Origin: Allofournierella massiliensis
GTDB lineage: Bacteria; Bacillota; Clostridia; Oscillospirales; Ruminococcaceae
DNA length: 64,000 nucleotides
Direction: 5' to 3'
NCBI RefSeq assembly: GCF_004345265.1
Contig: NZ_SLUM01000009.1
Coordinates: 1 to 64,000 of the forward strand
In this document: in pieces, positions 8,293 to 16,112 of the stretch
How the letters are laid out: the number at the start of each line of letters is the position of its first letter
How positions within the stretch are numbered: position 1 is the stretch's first letter
Notes under the pieces: generated by a model
The model's input: only the letters and a program-made list of their open reading frames with translations
Databases searched by the model: none
What the model was told of the DNA's origin: nothing
Translations under genes and position numbers: made by a program

Positions 8293-8320
8293 TTGACATT
8301 TTCCCGTTCAGTGCTATAAT
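8293..8320 (+). promoter_or_regulatory. Promoter of the tRNA-Gln / tRNA-Pro transcript
   Basis: Perfect TTGACA (8293-8298) and TATAAT (8315-8320), spacer 16 bp, about 40 bp before the first tRNA and divergent from pfkA. Confidence 0.75.
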
Positions 8321-8358
8321 AAATTATCGTTGGAGCAAACGCTCCGGCAGATGAATAT

Positions 8359-8432
8359 TGGAGAATTGTGTAAGGGTAGCACGACAGACTCTGACTCTGT
8401 TTGTGAGGGTTCGAATCCTTCTTCTCCAACCA
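8359..8432 (+). tRNA. tRNA-Gln (CUG anticodon)
   Basis: Cloverleaf with acceptor TGGAGAA (8359-8365) pairing with TTCTCCA (8422-8428), anticodon stem ACAGA/TCTGT around loop CTCTGAC, and T-loop GGTTCGAATCC. Anticodon CTG at 8391-8393 reads CAG. The U1-A72 end is characteristic of tRNA-Gln. CCA is encoded (8430-8432). Confidence 0.95.
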
Positions 8433-8472
8433 GAAATAGCAGCAGCCCGCACGCTGTTGCTATTTTTTACAT

Positions 8473-8548
8473 CGGGGTGTAGCGCAGCTGGTAGCGCGCC
8501 TGGTTCGGGACCAGGAAGCCGTGGGTTCAAGTCCCGTCACTCCGACCA
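8473..8548 (+). tRNA. tRNA-Pro (CGG anticodon)
   Basis: Acceptor CGGGGTG (8473-8479) pairs with CACTCCG (8538-8544); anticodon stem CCTGG/CCAGG surrounds loop TTCGGGA, giving anticodon CGG (8506-8508), followed by G37. T-arm GGGTTCAAGTCCC. CCA is encoded. It is 40 bp after tRNA-Gln and shares its promoter. Confidence 0.95.
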
Positions 8549-8551
8549 AAA

Positions 8552-8586
8552 ATCGGCAAGCACCGTCAGGGGCTTGCCGATTTTTA
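8552..8586 (+). terminator. Terminator of the tRNA transcript
   Basis: ATCGGCAAGC (8552-8561) pairs with GCTTGCCGAT (8572-8581), followed by a T run, directly after tRNA-Pro. Confidence 0.85.
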
Positions 8587-8642
8587 CTTATTCACTTTTC
8601 ACTCTTCACTTTTCACAAAAAGTAGTACAGCTTTTTCTTTGG

Positions 8643-8676
8643 ATACCGCCGAAGCTTCGGCTTCTGCGGTATTTTT
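8643..8676 (+). terminator. Second hairpin after the tRNA genes
   Basis: ATACCGC ... GCGGTAT with an inner GAAGC/GCTTC stem and a TTCG loop, followed by ATTTTTG on the plus strand. A backup terminator, or a structure ending the convergent acetyltransferase transcript. Confidence 0.5.
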
Positions 8677-8687
8677 GTTTGTTCAAA

Positions 8688-9170
8688 TCATTCCCCGGCC
8701 AGACTTGTCAATGTATCGCCTGCAATGCGATAGACCGTCCATTCATCCATGGGCTGTGCTCCCAGCGACCGGTAAAATTCAATGCTGGGTTTGTTCCAGT
8801 CCAGGCACCACCACTCCAGGCGGCCACATCCTCGCTCCACCGCAATGGCAGCCAGCTTCTTCAAAATAGCCTTGCCGTAACCATTGCCCCGGTACTCCGG
8901 CTGCACATACAAATCCTCCAGATACAGCCCCGCCCGGCCCAGGAAGGTGGAGAAGTTGTGGAAGAAAAGCGCAAAGCCGATTTCTTTTCCATCCACCACG
9001 GCAAAGATGACCTCTGCCTTCTGCTTGTCGAATATCCACTGTTCCAGTGTGGCCTCATCCGCCACCACCTCGGAAAGCAGCTGTTCGTAATCGGCCAGCT
9101 CCCGGATGAATTGCAGGATCAGCGGAACATCTTCCCTCCGGGCAAACCGGAATTCAAGCTCTTTTTTCAT
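8688..9170 (-). CDS. GNAT-family N-acetyltransferase
   Basis: 160-aa protein of the acetyl-CoA-dependent GNAT fold. The acetyl-CoA loop is seen as EYRGNGYGKAIL in motif A, preceded by the beta-strand LYLEDLYV; the FRELADYEQL start and WWCLDWNKPSIEFYRSLGA end resemble the diamine/thialysine acetyltransferase subgroup. The exact substrate is not predictable. The ATG at 9170 with GGGAAGGGAT upstream gives the normal family length; a longer in-frame start lacks a binding site. It stands alone, convergent with the tRNA genes. Confidence 0.85.
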   Translation of the reverse strand: MKKELEFRFARREDVPLILQFIRELADYEQLLSEVVADEATLEQWIFDKQKAEVIFAVVDGKEIGFALFFHNFSTFLGRAGLYLEDLYVQPEYRGNGYGKAILKKLAAIAVERGCGRLEWWCLDWNKPSIEFYRSLGAQPMDEWTVYRIAGDTLTSLAGE

Positions 9171-9383
9171 CTTGATCCCTTCCCTTTTCGTTTTGCGCAT
9201 ACCAATAACCGGCAGCGCCTGTATGAAACAAATTTTATCACAACACAGCAGTGAAGTCCACATTGCTCCCCTGTTCCTCACCATTGTTTTTCGGTCTGCT
9301 GTGCGCCAGTTCGCCATTCAATGACACAATCGCTCCACACTCCCCCAAATTCTCATTTTTTGTTCCCCTTGTGGGCACAGATA

Positions 9384-9392
9384 TGGTATAAT
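9384..9392 (+). promoter_or_regulatory. Extended -10 promoter of udk
   Basis: TGG followed by a perfect TATAAT (9387-9392), about 80 bp upstream of udk. No convincing -35 at normal spacing. The rest of the gap 9171-9474 shows no gene. Confidence 0.45.
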
Positions 9393-9474
9393 AAATAAAA
9401 TAACAATCTGTCCGGGGCTGGCAGGCACTCGCCGGTTTCCGGGTTCTCTTGGATGTGCAAGGAGGCAATCTGGC

Positions 9475-10092
9475 ATGGATATTATGGTACTGGGTGTGGC
9501 CGGCGGCACCGGCAGCGGAAAAACCACGTTGACCCGACGGCTGAAGGAACGCTTTGGAGACCAGATCAGCGTAATCAGCCACGACAATTATTACAAGCGT
9601 CAGGATCATCTGACCTACGACGAACGCTGCCGCACCAACTACGACCATCCGGATGCCTTTGATACCGACCTGATGGTGGAGCATCTGGCCGCGTTGAAAC
9701 GGGGCGAAACCATTTACTGCCCGGTATACGATTTCTCCGAACACAACCGTTCAGACGATCTGCTGGAAATCAAGCCCGCGCCGGTGATTCTGGTAGAGGG
9801 CATTCTGATTTTTGCCAGCCAGGAGCTGTGCGACCTGATGGACATCAAGGTCTTTGTGGACACCGACGCCGATGTGCGCATCCTGCGCCGCATTGTGCGG
9901 GACGTGAAAAAGCGCGGCCGCACACTGGACAGTGTGGTCTCCCAGTATCTGACCACCGTGAAGCCCATGCACGAACAGTTTGTGGAGCCCAGCAAGCGCC
10001 GGGCCGACCTCATCATTCCCGAAGGCGGCAAAAATCCCGTTGCACTGGAAATGCTCATCCACCGGCTGGAAAGTCATCTGAATCAGGCCTGA
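9475..10092 (+). CDS. udk: Uridine kinase
   Basis: Pyrimidine-salvage kinase phosphorylating uridine and cytidine. The 205-aa protein has the P-loop GGTGSGKTT at residues 10-18, the substrate-binding HDNYYK after beta-2, the YDHPDAFD motif, PVYDF, and VEGILIF, all characteristic of the family. AAGGAGG lies nine bases before the ATG. One of few plus-strand genes here; monocistronic, with its own promoter and terminator. Confidence 0.95.
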   Translation: MDIMVLGVAGGTGSGKTTLTRRLKERFGDQISVISHDNYYKRQDHLTYDERCRTNYDHPDAFDTDLMVEHLAALKRGETIYCPVYDFSEHNRSDDLLEIKPAPVILVEGILIFASQELCDLMDIKVFVDTDADVRILRRIVRDVKKRGRTLDSVVSQYLTTVKPMHEQFVEPSKRRADLIIPEGGKNPVALEMLIHRLESHLNQA

Positions 10093-10106
10093 TCTGCACA
10101 AATATA

Positions 10107-10147
10107 GCGGCCCCGCGTCCTTTTTCAAGGCACGCGGGGCCGCTTTT
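10107..10147 (+). terminator. Terminator of udk
   Basis: GCGGCCCCGCG pairs with CGCGGGGCCGC (10107-10143), followed by TTTT on the plus strand. Confidence 0.85.
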
Positions 10148-10178
10148 CTATGCTCTGTCCATAGGCTTTCGTAAGCAA

Positions 10179-11153
10179 TCAGTCATTCAAAATGATTTCA
10201 GCCGCCAGCTGACCCACCTGCTGCATCCGCTCGCGCCCCTCCTCCGGGAAGGAGACCTCCTGATCTCCCCAGTCGGTGAACATGGAGATAATGTAGGGCC
10301 GCTCTGCATACACAATGGCCATGTCGTGCAGGGCCTGATCCCAGCTGCCGTATTTTTTCGCTGCCGGGGCCGGGCAATACAGAAGATCGTGATCTGCCGC
10401 AAGGAATGCTTCCTGCAATTCCAGCGCATTTTCCGTTCCGGTTTCAAAGTAATCGTACAACGCACGCATGGCCCGGCCGCCATCCGCACCGGTGACCCAG
10501 CCGTGGATACCTTCTTCCACCACTTCACATCCCTCCGGGCTGGCAAATCCCAGCTCGGTGAGAAAATCGGAAAAGCCGGTGTCCAGACTGCCCGGCCACA
10601 TGGCTCCCAGATCATGGGCTGCGCCATTGCTGCTGTGGGCAATCATCGGATAGATCAGATCCCATCCGCTTCCGCTGCCCACTGCAGCATCCAGATCGAT
10701 CAGCCCGTCTTCATCCCGCTGGCAAAGCCACAGGGCATAGGGCGCCTTCAAGGTACTGGCACAATAAAATCCATTGTCCGGCTTGTATGTATAGGTCTGA
10801 CCCGAACCAATGTCCTGAATCCACACCGAAATGCTGCCGGGCATACTGTCCAGAAGTGCATCCATTTCAGCAGCTTCCTCTGTGGTAATCGGGCGATCGG
10901 TTGCCAGCTCCGGCTCCAGTGTAGCCGTTGGCACAGGCGTTGCCGTTGGTTCCGGCTCCGACTCCGACTCCGGGGCCGGTGCCGGATGTGCCTGACTGAC
11001 ACTGCTGCTCTGCGCCGCACTGCTGTCGGTATTCGAAGCCTGCCGCATCATGGAATGGGCCGCTGCCGCAATGACCAGAATCATGATCAGAATCATCACA
11101 ACCCAGGGCCAGCGGGTACGTTTCTTTCGTTGTTTTCTCGTCTGCGTTTTCAT
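10179..11153 (-). CDS. Membrane-anchored serine beta-lactamase-fold hydrolase
   Basis: 324-aa protein with a basic N-terminus, one membrane helix at about residues 17-35, a Ser/Glu/Pro/Thr-rich linker to about residue 85, then an extracellular class-A-like domain. The catalytic SxxK is STLK (in CASTLKAP); SSNG occupies the SDN position and KKYGS the KTG position. It may be a wall-modifying peptidase or a penicillin-recognising hydrolase; antibiotic hydrolysis is not implied. The ATG at 11153 has GAGGG upstream. In-frame ATG (11210) and GTG (11234) starts would add a Lys/Glu/Ala-rich extension but lack binding sites. Confidence 0.75.
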   Translation of the reverse strand: MKTQTRKQRKKRTRWPWVVMILIMILVIAAAAHSMMRQASNTDSSAAQSSSVSQAHPAPAPESESEPEPTATPVPTATLEPELATDRPITTEEAAEMDALLDSMPGSISVWIQDIGSGQTYTYKPDNGFYCASTLKAPYALWLCQRDEDGLIDLDAAVGSGSGWDLIYPMIAHSSNGAAHDLGAMWPGSLDTGFSDFLTELGFASPEGCEVVEEGIHGWVTGADGGRAMRALYDYFETGTENALELQEAFLAADHDLLYCPAPAAKKYGSWDQALHDMAIVYAERPYIISMFTDWGDQEVSFPEEGRERMQQVGQLAAEIILND

Positions 11154-11249
11154 GGTTCCCTCGGGCGAAGCTTTTGCCGCCGCTTCTTCCTCTTTCCCCC
11201 CAAAAAACATATCGCCGGCAGGCGAATCACACACCGGCTTGTTTTTAAT

Positions 11250-11255
11250 ATTATA
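11250..11255 (-). promoter_or_regulatory. Candidate -10 for the hydrolase gene
   Basis: A perfect TATAAT on the minus strand about 100 bp before the chosen start; the -35 is poor (TTGGCC with a 19-bp spacer). Confidence 0.35.
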
Positions 11256-11313
11256 CTACAATTCTGTCGAAATAGGCCAATTACACAAATTTTTCAATTT
11301 CTGCCCCGCTTTG

Positions 11314-11353
11314 CAGCAAAAGAAAGCCACGCCAGCAATGCTGGCGTGGCTTT
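11314..11353 (-). terminator. Terminator after the microprotein genes
   Basis: A perfect 15-bp stem, AAAGCCACGCCAGCA (11323-11337) with TGCTGGCGTGGCTTT (11339-11353), followed on the minus strand by a T-rich stretch. It ends the three-gene transcript ahead of the hydrolase promoter. Confidence 0.75.
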
Positions 11354-11375
11354 CCGCTACTGATACGTTCGATCC

Positions 11376-11585
11376 TCAGGCGCCCTTCTTCCAGTTGTCG
11401 CTCATGCGTTCCCACCAGGTGGGCTCGTAGGTTCCCAACTGCTTGTGGTAAGCCTTTTCCGCAGCGCGCATTGCCTTATCCGCTTTGCGCTGCTCGGTGG
11501 TGTAGTTCACCATTCCGTAGCTGTTCACATCGATCTCGATCTCGGGTTTTACCCGGCCGGATTGTGCAGGCATCAAAAACAACAT
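11376..11585 (-). CDS. Small basic protein, microprotein paralogue 3
   Basis: 69-aa protein of unknown function, third of three tandem paralogues. The shared core is a helical Lys/Ala-rich segment (KADKAMRAAEKAYHKQLG) followed by TYEPTWWERM. The N-terminus has no clear signal peptide. AAAGGAG precedes the ATG. The open frame could extend further upstream, but the paralogy and binding site support this start. The gap to the previous paralogue is about 100 bp. No family name is recognised; the repetition itself is the evidence that it is real. Confidence 0.65.
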   Translation of the reverse strand: MLFLMPAQSGRVKPEIEIDVNSYGMVNYTTEQRKADKAMRAAEKAYHKQLGTYEPTWWERMSDNWKKGA

Positions 11586-11685
11586 AAAACGCGCATCTCC
11601 TTTCAACAGCGTTCGTACCAGCATGCGCACAAGCCCCGGTGGCTGTGCGCGAAAAACGGGGAATGCCTTCGCATCCCCCGCTTTT

Positions 11686-11886
11686 TCATTTGAAGAATTT
11701 GTGCAGCAGGGTCTGCAACCTTTCGGCCATGCCGGGCCGGTAGGTTCCAAGCTCTTTCTGATAGGCCGCCTGAGCGGCTTTCATCTGCTTTTCGGCTTTT
11801 TTCTGTTCCGCGATCCGGCGGCGGGAATATCCGGTCTCATCGAACTGCCGCATCTCCGCAGCTGTGCGGGGAATTCTGCTGTTCAC
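11686..11886 (-). CDS. Small basic protein, microprotein paralogue 2
   Basis: 66-aa protein (GTG start) with the same core as its neighbours: KAEKQMKAAQAAYQKELG followed by TYRPGMAERL and a basic C-terminus. A GTG five codons upstream (11901) would overlap the stop of paralogue 1 as GTGA; the inner GTG at 11886 has GAGGG nine bases upstream and gives an N-terminus (MNSRIP) more like paralogue 1 (MNYGPN). Either way translation is probably coupled to paralogue 1. Function unknown. Confidence 0.6.
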   Translation of the reverse strand: MNSRIPRTAAEMRQFDETGYSRRRIAEQKKAEKQMKAAQAAYQKELGTYRPGMAERLQTLLHKFFK

Positions 11887-11897
11887 GGATCTCGCCC

Positions 11898-12092
11898 TCA
11901 CGCGCTGCGGAACATGGCCTTGATCCGCTCCAGAAGGGTGGGCTTATAAATTCCAAGCTCCTTCTGATACGCAACCTCGGCAGCCTTCATCGCCTTTTCC
12001 GCATTCTTTTCTCCGGCAGAGGCAAAGCCCTCCGTCTCGTTATACAGCTTGGCGTTCAGCCCCTGCTGGATCTGATTCGGCCCGTAATTCAT
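11898..12092 (-). CDS. Small basic protein, microprotein paralogue 1
   Basis: 64-aa protein, first of the three-gene array. The core NAEKAMKAAEVAYQKELG is followed by IYKPTLLERI and a basic end. AGGAGGTAGG before the ATG is a strong binding site. Predicted helical and soluble, without signal peptide or cysteine. Function unknown. Confidence 0.65.
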   Translation of the reverse strand: MNYGPNQIQQGLNAKLYNETEGFASAGEKNAEKAMKAAEVAYQKELGIYKPTLLERIKAMFRSA

Positions 12093-12167
12093 AATTCCTA
12101 CCTCCTCTCCTCGCCTTTAGAATATCACACAGAATTTCAAAAAGCAAGAAGAATTCTTTTGGCCAGA

Positions 12168-13586
12168 TCACCAAAGAGTGGTCACCTGATTGTACATGTC
12201 GATGTAGCTCTGGGCAGAAACGTTCCAGCTGAAATCGCAGCACATGGCGCGCCGCACCAGAACCGGCCAGCCCTCCTTCTGCCAGTAGCCTTCCTTGGCG
12301 CGCCAGCAGGCCTCGTACAGGTCGTGGGCGTTGTACTGGCTGAAGGTGAAGCCGTTGCCGTAACCGTCGCCGGAATCGTGGATGGAATCCCGCAGGCCGC
12401 CGGTCTCGCGAACAATGGGAATGGTGCCGTAGCGGCAGGCCACCATCTGGGCCAGGCCGCAGGGCTCGGACTTGGAGGGCATCAGGAACATGTCCGCGCC
12501 CGCATAGATGCGGCGGGCCAGCGGCGGCACAAAGCCGATGTACACACCCACCCGGCCGGGATGACGGACTGCCAGATCGCTGAAGAACGCCTCATAGGCG
12601 TGCTCACCGTTGCCCAGGATCACCAGCTGGATGCCCTGCTCCAGCAGGCCCTCGGCCACGCTGCGCACCAGATCCACGCCCTTGTGGCCCACCAGACGGG
12701 TGACCATGGCCATTACAGGGCTGCCGTCCTGATCCAGATTGAATTCCTCCTGCAGCGCTTTCTTGCAGGCGGCCTTGCCTTCATGGAAGGTATCCGCGTT
12801 GTAATGGGCGGCAATGTTGGGGTCGGTCTCCGGGTTGTAGGAGTCCACATCAATGCCGTTCAGGATACCGCACAGCTTGTACTGCTTCTGGCGCAACAGG
12901 CCGTCCAGCCCATGGCTGAACCAGGGATCCAGAATCTCGCCCGCGTAGGTGGGGCTCACGGTGCTCACCTTGTCGGAGGTCTCGATGGCGCCCTTCATGA
13001 AGTTGGCGCAGCCATCGTATTCCACAATGTGTGCATCCCGTCGGCCAATGCCGCAGGTATCCTCCAGAATATCCAGGCCGTATTTGCCCTGATACTGGAT
13101 GTTGTGGATGGTGAACACCGTCTTGATGCGGCTGAACTTGTCCAGATGGCGGTAATACAGGTTCAGGAACACCGGCACCAGAGCGGTCTGCCAGTCGTTG
13201 GCGTTGATCACATCCGGCACAAAATCGGTGTAGAACAGCATCTCCAGAATGGCCCGGCTGAAGAAGGCGAAGCGCTCGCCGTCGTCATAGAAGCCGTACA
13301 GGCCACTGCGGCGGAAGTAGTATTCGTTGTCCAGGAAATAGAAGGTCACACCGTCCCACTGGCAGGTAAACAGGCCGCAGTACTGGCTGCGCCAGCCCAC
13401 CGGAACGCTGAAGTTGGTCACATAGGTCAGCTTATCGCGGAATTTCAGATCACCGTACAGCGGCATGACCACCCGGCAATCCACACCGTTTTTCACAAGG
13501 GCCTTGGGCAGGCTGCCCGCCACATCGCCCAAACCGCCGGAGGCGGCAAAAGGATTGGCCTCGCTGGCGCAAAAAAGAACATTCAT
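12168..13586 (-). CDS. glgA: Glycogen synthase (ADP-glucose type)
   Basis: GT5 enzyme that elongates alpha-1,4-glucan from ADP-glucose. 472 aa, normal length, with the N-terminal GGLGDV loop at residues 17-22, HNIQYQG and NGIDVDSYNPETD in the middle, and the C-terminal SKSEPCGLAQMVACRYGTIP signature with its donor-site Glu. The position equivalent to Lys15 of the usual KTGGL loop is Ala (FAASGGLGDV). The ATG at 13586 follows AAGGAGG by eight bases; an ATG six codons upstream overlaps that site and was rejected. Last gene of the glg operon. Confidence 0.93.
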   Translation of the reverse strand: MNVLFCASEANPFAASGGLGDVAGSLPKALVKNGVDCRVVMPLYGDLKFRDKLTYVTNFSVPVGWRSQYCGLFTCQWDGVTFYFLDNEYYFRRSGLYGFYDDGERFAFFSRAILEMLFYTDFVPDVINANDWQTALVPVFLNLYYRHLDKFSRIKTVFTIHNIQYQGKYGLDILEDTCGIGRRDAHIVEYDGCANFMKGAIETSDKVSTVSPTYAGEILDPWFSHGLDGLLRQKQYKLCGILNGIDVDSYNPETDPNIAAHYNADTFHEGKAACKKALQEEFNLDQDGSPVMAMVTRLVGHKGVDLVRSVAEGLLEQGIQLVILGNGEHAYEAFFSDLAVRHPGRVGVYIGFVPPLARRIYAGADMFLMPSKSEPCGLAQMVACRYGTIPIVRETGGLRDSIHDSGDGYGNGFTFSQYNAHDLYEACWRAKEGYWQKEGWPVLVRRAMCCDFSWNVSAQSYIDMYNQVTTLW

Positions 13587-13624
13587 CGTGTTGTCCTCCT
13601 TCAATGAGGGATATATATGGGATA

Positions 13625-13658
13625 GGGCGGGAGCCGGCGGAATCCCCGGCTCCCGCCC
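13625..13658 (-). other. Intra-operon hairpin between glgD and glgA
   Basis: A perfect 13-bp GC-rich stem (13625-13637 with 13646-13658) in the glgD-glgA gap, without a T run. It could stabilise the upstream mRNA or slow transcription. Confidence 0.6.
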
Positions 13659-13704
13659 CGGGGAGAGAGATCAGGGAATGTTGCCATTCCCCTCAAGGCT
13701 TTAT

Positions 13705-14829
13705 TTATACTGTGTGCCCCTTGGCCACATATACCGGGAAGGTATCTGTGCCGGACAGCTTCTTATCGGCAGTGATCTTCACGTTCTTGTCGGTCACAGC
13801 GTATTCCACTTCGGCGCCGGCTTCCACGACGGTGTTCTGCATCAGAACGCAGTTCTTCACCTTCGCGCCCTTCTTGACCTTGACACCGCGGAACAGAACG
13901 CAGTTCTCCACTTCGCCCTCGATGATGCAGCCGTCGGCCACCATGCTGTTCTTCACCTGGCAGTCCATGGCGTAGCGGGTGGGAGCATTGTCATGCACCT
14001 TGGTATAAATGGGCTTGTCCTCTGGGAACAGCGCATCCAGATTCTTGGGATCCAGCAGACGCATGTTCTCTTCGAAGTAGCTCTTGCGGTCCGCGATGCG
14101 GGCGGTGTAGCCGGTGTATTCGAAGCCCTGCACATTCAGCAGCTCCAGATTACGGGCCAGAATGTCCTTCTCGAAGTACAGCAGGCCACGGATGGAGGCA
14201 TCCTTGATCATGGCAACCAGGCTCTCGCGCTGGATGATGTACACGTTCATGGACAAGTTCTGCACACCGGGACGGTAATCGTTGGTGAGCAGCTCGGTCA
14301 CACGGCCATCCTGCAGCTTCAGGGTGTAGTTATCCTCTTTCAGGCCCTGAGGAATGGCGCTGCGCTGATACATCACGGTTACGTCGGCCTGGCTGGCCAC
14401 ATGAGCGGCAATCAGCTCGTTGAAATCAAAGTTGAAGGCCACGTCGGAATCGCTCATGATCACGAACTCTTCCTTCTGATCCTCCAGAAACTCCACCAGG
14501 CTGGCCAGTGCTTCCACACGGCCGCGGTACAGCTTTACGTTGGCTTCCGCATAAGGGGGAACCAGATTCAGACCACCGCGCTTGCGGGTCAGGTCCCATT
14601 CACGGCCGGACCCCAGATGATCCATCAGGGAGTGGTAGTTCTGCTTTACCACGATGGACACGTTGCTGATGCCGGAATTCACCATGCTGGACAGCACAAA
14701 GTCGATCAGGCGGTAACGTCCGCCAAAGGGTACGGAAGCCATGGTACGCTCGGCCACCAGTTCCTGCACCAGGGAGTCATGCGCGTTGGGGAAAATAATT
14801 CCCAGAGCGTCCGTGTTCGATTTTACCAT
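13705..14829 (-). CDS. glgD: Glucose-1-phosphate adenylyltransferase subunit GlgD
   Basis: 374-aa GlgC-like protein. In Firmicutes GlgD pairs with GlgC to form the ADP-glucose pyrophosphorylase and is usually the regulatory, weakly active partner. The [20 protein letters not shown] region is retained, but the N-terminal GGxGxRL nucleotide loop of GlgC is missing (the chain begins with [11 protein letters not shown]), as expected for GlgD. A left-handed beta-helix repeat forms the C-terminus. Its start overlaps the glgC stop by 7 bp; GAGGAG precedes the ATG. Confidence 0.92.
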   Translation of the reverse strand: MVKSNTDALGIIFPNAHDSLVQELVAERTMASVPFGGRYRLIDFVLSSMVNSGISNVSIVVKQNYHSLMDHLGSGREWDLTRKRGGLNLVPPYAEANVKLYRGRVEALASLVEFLEDQKEEFVIMSDSDVAFNFDFNELIAAHVASQADVTVMYQRSAIPQGLKEDNYTLKLQDGRVTELLTNDYRPGVQNLSMNVYIIQRESLVAMIKDASIRGLLYFEKDILARNLELLNVQGFEYTGYTARIADRKSYFEENMRLLDPKNLDALFPEDKPIYTKVHDNAPTRYAMDCQVKNSMVADGCIIEGEVENCVLFRGVKVKKGAKVKNCVLMQNTVVEAGAEVEYAVTDKNVKITADKKLSGTDTFPVYVAKGHTV

Positions 14830-16037
14830 TGCTCCTCACCATCCTTAACATCTTTAACAACCATTGCCTTGGGGCCAACCTTCGCATTTGCGCCAATGGT
14901 CACACCCTCACCCACAACGGCTACGCCCCAGTCGTCCACGTTCTCCATGTCCTCCGGGCGTTCACCGACAACCGCGCCGCTCTTCACGACCACGTTCTCG
15001 GCAATAATGGAATACTTAACGGTAGCACCGGGCTCAATCACCGCACCGGGCATTACGATGGAATCCTCCACCACGGCGCCCTCGCCCACCTTAACACCGG
15101 CGAACAGAACGCTCTGAATCAGCTTGCCTTCCACGCGGCAGCCCTCGGTAACCATGGAGTTGTCGATCACTGCGTTGGCGCCGATCCACTGGCCGGGCAT
15201 GCCGGAGTTGCGGGAGTAGATCTTCCAGTCATCGCTCCACACATCCAGAGAAACGTTGGGGTTCAGCAGGTCCATATTGGCATCCCACAGGCTGCTGATG
15301 GTTCCCACGTCCTTCCAGTAACCCTCGAAGTGGTAGGCCACCATCTTTTCCTTGCTGGCCAGCATGCTGGGGATGATGTTCTTGCCGAAATCGTTGTCGG
15401 AAGCGGGGTTGGCCTCGTCCTCGATCAGGAATTTGCGCAGCTTCTCCCAGGTGAAGATATAGATACCCATGGAGGCCAGATTGCTCTTGGGCTCCTTCGG
15501 CTTCTCTTCAAACTTGGTGATCACGTTGTTCTCGTCGGCGGTCATGATGCCGAAACGGCTGGCCTCTTCCCAGGGCACTTCCATTACGGCGATGGTGCAG
15601 TCGGCGCCGTTCTCCTTGTGGAAGTCCAGCATTTTGCCGTAGTCCATCTTGTAGATGTGGTCGCCGGAAAGGATCACCACATAGCCGGGGTTATACCGGT
15701 CGATGAAGTTGATGTTCTGGTAAATGGCATTGGCAGTGCCCTTGTACCAGTCGGAACCGGTTGCCGTCTGGTAAGGGGGCAGCACATGAACGCCACCATA
15801 CAGACGGTCCAGATCCCAGGGCTGGCCATTGCCGATGTACTCGTTCAGCACCAGAGGCTGGTACTGGGTCAGAATGCCAACAGTGTCGATGCCGGAGTTG
15901 ACACAGTTGGACAGGGGGAAATCGATGATGCGGTATTTTCCCCCAAACGGTACAGCCGGTTTTGCCAGCCGTTGGGTCAGGGCATAAAGCCGTGAGCCCT
16001 GGCCGCCGGCCAGCAGCATTGCGATACATTCTTTCAT
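14823..16037 (-). CDS. glgC: Glucose-1-phosphate adenylyltransferase, catalytic subunit GlgC
   Basis: Makes ADP-glucose from ATP and glucose 1-phosphate, the committed step of glycogen synthesis. 404 aa with the nucleotide loop GGQGSRL at residues 11-17, [15 protein letters not shown], the catalytic GDHIYKMDY and the sugar-binding FEEKPKEP; the C-terminal third is a beta-helix. AAGGGGAG precedes the ATG. Translationally coupled to glgD. Confidence 0.96.
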   Translation of the reverse strand: MKECIAMLLAGGQGSRLYALTQRLAKPAVPFGGKYRIIDFPLSNCVNSGIDTVGILTQYQPLVLNEYIGNGQPWDLDRLYGGVHVLPPYQTATGSDWYKGTANAIYQNINFIDRYNPGYVVILSGDHIYKMDYGKMLDFHKENGADCTIAVMEVPWEEASRFGIMTADENNVITKFEEKPKEPKSNLASMGIYIFTWEKLRKFLIEDEANPASDNDFGKNIIPSMLASKEKMVAYHFEGYWKDVGTISSLWDANMDLLNPNVSLDVWSDDWKIYSRNSGMPGQWIGANAVIDNSMVTEGCRVEGKLIQSVLFAGVKVGEGAVVEDSIVMPGAVIEPGATVKYSIIAENVVVKSGAVVGERPEDMENVDDWGVAVVGEGVTIGANAKVGPKAMVVKDVKDGEEQW

Positions 16038-16112
16038 AATTTTTTCTCCCCTTATCGGCGGTTTTTCCGCCTTAATGTGCTGTTTTATTCCAAAGCGCCC
16101 AGAAAGAAGCGG

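Noticed and set aside
8591-8617. Short repeats (TTCACTTTTCAC / TCACTCTTCACTTTTCAC) considered as a CRISPR or VNTR
   Set aside because: Only two or three imperfect units with no spacers.
10179-11153. Acquired antibiotic-resistance beta-lactamase
   Set aside because: SDN and KTG motifs are altered and the protein is a long-linker membrane protein with no mobile element nearby, so a housekeeping wall enzyme is at least as likely.
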